Shown here piece by piece: positions 60,974 through 64,000 of a stretch of DNA of 64,000 nucleotides (its first letter is position 1; each line of letters starts with the position of its first letter). Made by a program: the position numbers and the translations under genes. This stretch comes from Bactericera cockerelli (taxonomy: Eukaryota > Arthropoda > Insecta > Hemiptera > Triozidae), in contig CM044959.1 of NCBI GenBank assembly GCA_024516035.1, positions 31,877,234 to 31,941,233 of the forward strand. Direction: 5' to 3'. A model generated the notes under the pieces. That model was not told where the DNA came from. It ran no database searches and saw only the letters and a program-made list of their open reading frames with translations.

Positions 60974-61516
60974 ATCCCCCCAAAAACACCACTTCGTGGT
61001 TAAAAAAAGAAGAACGCCTCACTCAGAAGAATGATTATAATTAGCTAAAAATAAATGATATCAAATTGAGAACACCTTACCACCTCTCTTTCTTTATCTC
61101 TGCACTCCTCTCTGAATTTATTCCTCTTATGTTTATCTTTCATTATCCTTTCTAGGGGTCATCCCAAACTTGATTTCTCTTTAAATTTACTTGTTGCACG
61201 GCAATAAAAAATGGCGGTCGGAGTTTGATTTTTCTGAACTTATTTGATTTGAATCGAGAAAATTACACCGCGACCGCCTTTTTTATTGCCGTGCAACAAG
61301 TAAATTTAAAGAGAAATCAAGTTTGGGATGACCCCTAGAAAGGATAATGAAAGATAAACATAAGAGGAATAAATTCAGAGAGGAGTGCAGAGATACAGAA
61401 AGAGAGGTGGTAAGGTGTTCTCAATTTGATATCATTTATTTTTAGCTAATTATAATCATTCTTCTGAGTGAGGCGTTCTTCTTTTTTTAACCACGAAGTG
61501 GTGTTTTTGGGGGGAT
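60974..61516. mobile_element. Long hairpin element, arms about 250 bp
   Basis: Ends atccccccaaaaacaccact and the inverse. The arms differ at a few sites, so they have aged independently. The centre is about 40 bp. Its terminal 15 bp resemble those of 40873-41406. Confidence 0.75.
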
Positions 61517-61720
61517 ATCAGTTCTTTTTGTACGAAAATATAGGTTCATACACTACTGAAACTTTATGAATAACAAAAGTAAATAAGCTGGGAAAATGTG
61601 AATGTACCAAGTTGTCTTTTTTTTTAAGATATAGTTTTAGCAGTACGTATTTAATTTTTCTAAGTCAATATGTATCTGGATCACAGATTTGGCCCCCTGA
61701 GTCCCCAAAGTGAGTAAATA

Positions 61721-62168
61721 ATACAGGGTGGTCCAGAAAGTTTGCACCAAAATGATAGGGGTAATAAAAGAGATCATTTCCAACAAAAATATTCCCGGAC
61801 ATTTTCCTTTATTTTTTTGTCGTTTTCAAAATGGCGGCCAAAACGTGTGTTTTTCAAATATGTGCGTTCAGAACCTTGACAGCCTAAATGAGCATGATCG
61901 TTAAAACATTGAACGGGTTAATTTAACTTATTTTAATTAAAATTTTATTCTCAATTCAATAATGTAATCCGTTTTTTTCTAGGTGGTACAGAAAAAATTA
62001 AAAAAATCAAAAGCCAATGCAAAGTTGGAATATTTGAAAAGACACGTTTTGGCCGCCATTTTGAAAACGACAAAAAATAAAGGAAAATTTCCGGGAATAT
62101 TTTTGTTGGAAATGGTCTATTTTATTACCCCTATCATTTTGGTGCAAACTTTCTGGACCACCCTGTAT
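61721..62168. mobile_element. TA-flanked MITE with about 125-bp inverted repeats
   Basis: TA-CAGGGTGGTCCAGAAAG at the left and CTTTCTGGACCACCCTG-TA at the right, with arms reaching aaatggcggccaaaacgtg. The TA target and CAGGG ends suggest a mariner-type MITE. The 70-codon frame on its right arm is not a gene. Confidence 0.7.
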
Positions 62169-62499
62169 ATAAATTTGCAATGCAAGACCTTTTGATTCTG
62201 TACTGAACACGATTAGGTTTATCTTTCAATGCTAAATAGACCTCGGAGCCTCCTATGAGGGACACTAAAACACCTGGATTTACAAATGCCAAAGAAATTA
62301 ATTTGTAATCACCTTATCAAGGTGAGGTAATGAGTTCTCTCCCGTTGACCTTTTCTTACCCGAATTCTCTCCGGCTTATTGCAGGGGTCACCACGAGTAT
62401 CTCTCCCGGAAATAAGACCATGCTTTTTTACATTAGGTACCTATTTAAGAAAATGAAAACTATAAAATTATCATTTTTATATAAGAATCGGCCTTATAT

Positions 62500-62735
62500 A
62501 AGGAAATCTTTACATAATCTAACTAATGAAAGGCAATGCCTTCAGTGTATAATAGAATTAGGTAAAATACATAGAAGGCCATGTCTTAGGAATATAGAAA
62601 TGTTAGGGATAATACATAGAAGGCAATGCCTCGGGTTTATAGTAGGGTTAGGTAAATATATAGAAGGCCATGCCTTGGGTTTATCATAGGGTTAGGAAAA
62701 ATACATAGAAGGCCATGCCTCAGGTCTATATCAAT
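62500..62735. repeat. Imperfect tandem repeat, about 55-bp unit, five copies
   Basis: The core acatagaaggccatgcct recurs near 62529, 62570, 62617, 62661 and 62703 with variable spacing. Confidence 0.65.
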
Positions 62736-64000
62736 GATTCCTAGGTGTTTCGATTATAATATTTATACTAGCTAGGCCTAAAATATGTAGATTTAAACTC
62801 AGGTAAAAATGCAAGCGACGCGACGGGAGACAATTCGGTGTTGATAAAACCATGAGCGAGAGAGAACTCGGTGGTGACGTCCCTTATCAATACCTCACGA
62901 GGTATGAGTGTACCCTGGACATAATGGACAGAGAAATAAAACTTCCCTGGAGGGGATCGAACCCAAGTCACCTTGCGTGCAGCCTAGTATGCTACCCACT
63001 TGGCCAAATTCACTACTTTGTCACAACTTTTAGTGAGTAGCATCGACATTATGAGAGCTAATTCATCATATTTTATCTCCATCCAACCATGATTGTCCAA
63101 AATCAATCTCGTAATGCCGCCACAGGTCATTACCCAATTCTGCAACTACTAAAATTTTCCTCGCGAGGGTAATGGGGTCGTCATGAAGATCAAATATAAA
63201 GATCGGAAAAACAAAACAACGTTAAGCCCAAATTGAAAATATAGAGCTAAAAAATTTCGTGCCCGCCAGGATTCGAACCCATGCTGACTGGGTGGCAGGT
63301 CGAGCATGCTACCAATAGACAAAGTTATCTTCTAAAGAAACGGACGGAAAATGAACTAACTAAATTAATACTTGGAAACTTAAACATTAAAATTTTGCAG
63401 TGAGAGAGCGAAGTCATCTCGAAAAATACATACTGGCCAAGATCTGACCACTAAGTTAAGGATTCGAAGGTACCTACCCGCCAAAGAAAATGAAAAGGCC
63501 ACCAGGTGCCACCCAGTGGACCGGATGAAGGAATAAAATCAATAAATTTGGTATCTGCTCATCAAGATCTTTCATTTGATACCACTTAAGATTAGTATTA
63601 TCCTTCAATTCCCGATTTGGGCTCCCAAAACCCGAGGCCGCCCAAATGGGCCGCCCGCTTATAATTTAGATTTTTTTTTTTGGTCCGGGCTCATCCCCAT
63701 TATATCTTGATCACTTTAGACACCTCACTTAATCTTCAGTGCCAAGTTAAAGACACGAAGTCGGGTCTCAAAGGATCCGTATGAAAAAAAAACAGAAAAA
63801 AAAAAAAAAAAATATGAATCTTTTCATGTCTTTCACGATTGTTGGGGGGGTCTCGAAAATAGGGTTCCCGGTGGCCTAGGAAGTCAAACAAAGAGTCAAA
63901 TCAACTTATTTTTCAACGTAGAGCCCATTTCTGCAATTCATGTTGCACTTTTCGCTGGCTGAAAGTACATGAAATGCATGGGAACTATGTTTTCCGTAAC
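62736..64000. other. Repeat-rich end of the window
   Basis: tRNA-like minus-strand heads near 62956-63005 (gggatcgaacccaagtc) and 63262-63320 (gattcgaacccatgc), a SINE 3' end near 63218 (acgttaagcccaaatt), and an A run near 63795-63812. No gene recognised. Confidence 0.4.

Overview
The window looks like nuclear DNA of an insect or other arthropod: AT-rich, intron-split genes with GT/AG junctions, a tRNA-Tyr gene with an intron, and dense SINEs, MITE-like hairpins, Helitron-like repeats and one non-LTR retrotransposon. The repeat style and the puratrophin-type gene would suit a hemipteran, but nothing in the sequence fixes the order or species. There is one assembly gap of 100 Ns (25570-25669). 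I see no bacterial operons, CRISPR or phage.

Layout. (1) 572-3264, plus strand: a three-exon gene for a 292-residue helical protein that I do not recognise. (2) 3936-4669: a piggyBac-like MITE with TTAA at both ends. (3) 7761-9063: about 32 copies of a 41-bp unit, seeded from the last codons and stop codon of the next gene. (4) 9028-25569, minus strand: the last eleven coding exons of a puratrophin-1/PLEKHG4-type Rho guanine-nucleotide exchange factor (helical region, DH domain, PH domain, Ser-rich tail). Its 5' exons are lost in or beyond the gap. Its introns hold an R2/R4-type LINE with one frameshift, nested in SINE tails, plus 5S-rRNA-headed SINEs, tRNA-headed SINEs and hairpin MITEs. (5) 25670-48577: mostly repeats, with two head-to-tail Helitron-like elements carrying long GT arrays (26831-28972), a third copy at 38593-39643, a 21-bp minisatellite (32232-32465), the tRNA-Tyr gene (36045-36134) and a perfect 256-bp-arm palindrome (40873-41406). 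(6) 48578-49225, plus strand: a first coding exon of 216 codons rich in RRDS/RKDS/RRGS sites, spliced to exons beyond the window. (7) 49226-64000: no gene recognised; a degenerate DNA-transposon-like element with many copies of a TAGTGTCCG motif (55013-56649), a second long hairpin (60974-61516) and a TA-flanked MITE (61721-62168).

The three protein genes have no evident joint pathway. The GEF would activate a Rho-family GTPase at membranes or the actin cortex. The notable biology is in how repeats have shaped the GEF gene: copies of its splice donors, a stray copy of a DH-exon piece in an intron, and a minisatellite grown out of its stop codon. I found no clearly new multi-gene system. The best candidates for something undescribed are the TAGTGTCCG element, the SINE body joined to either a 5S or a tRNA head, and the two hairpin elements with related ends.
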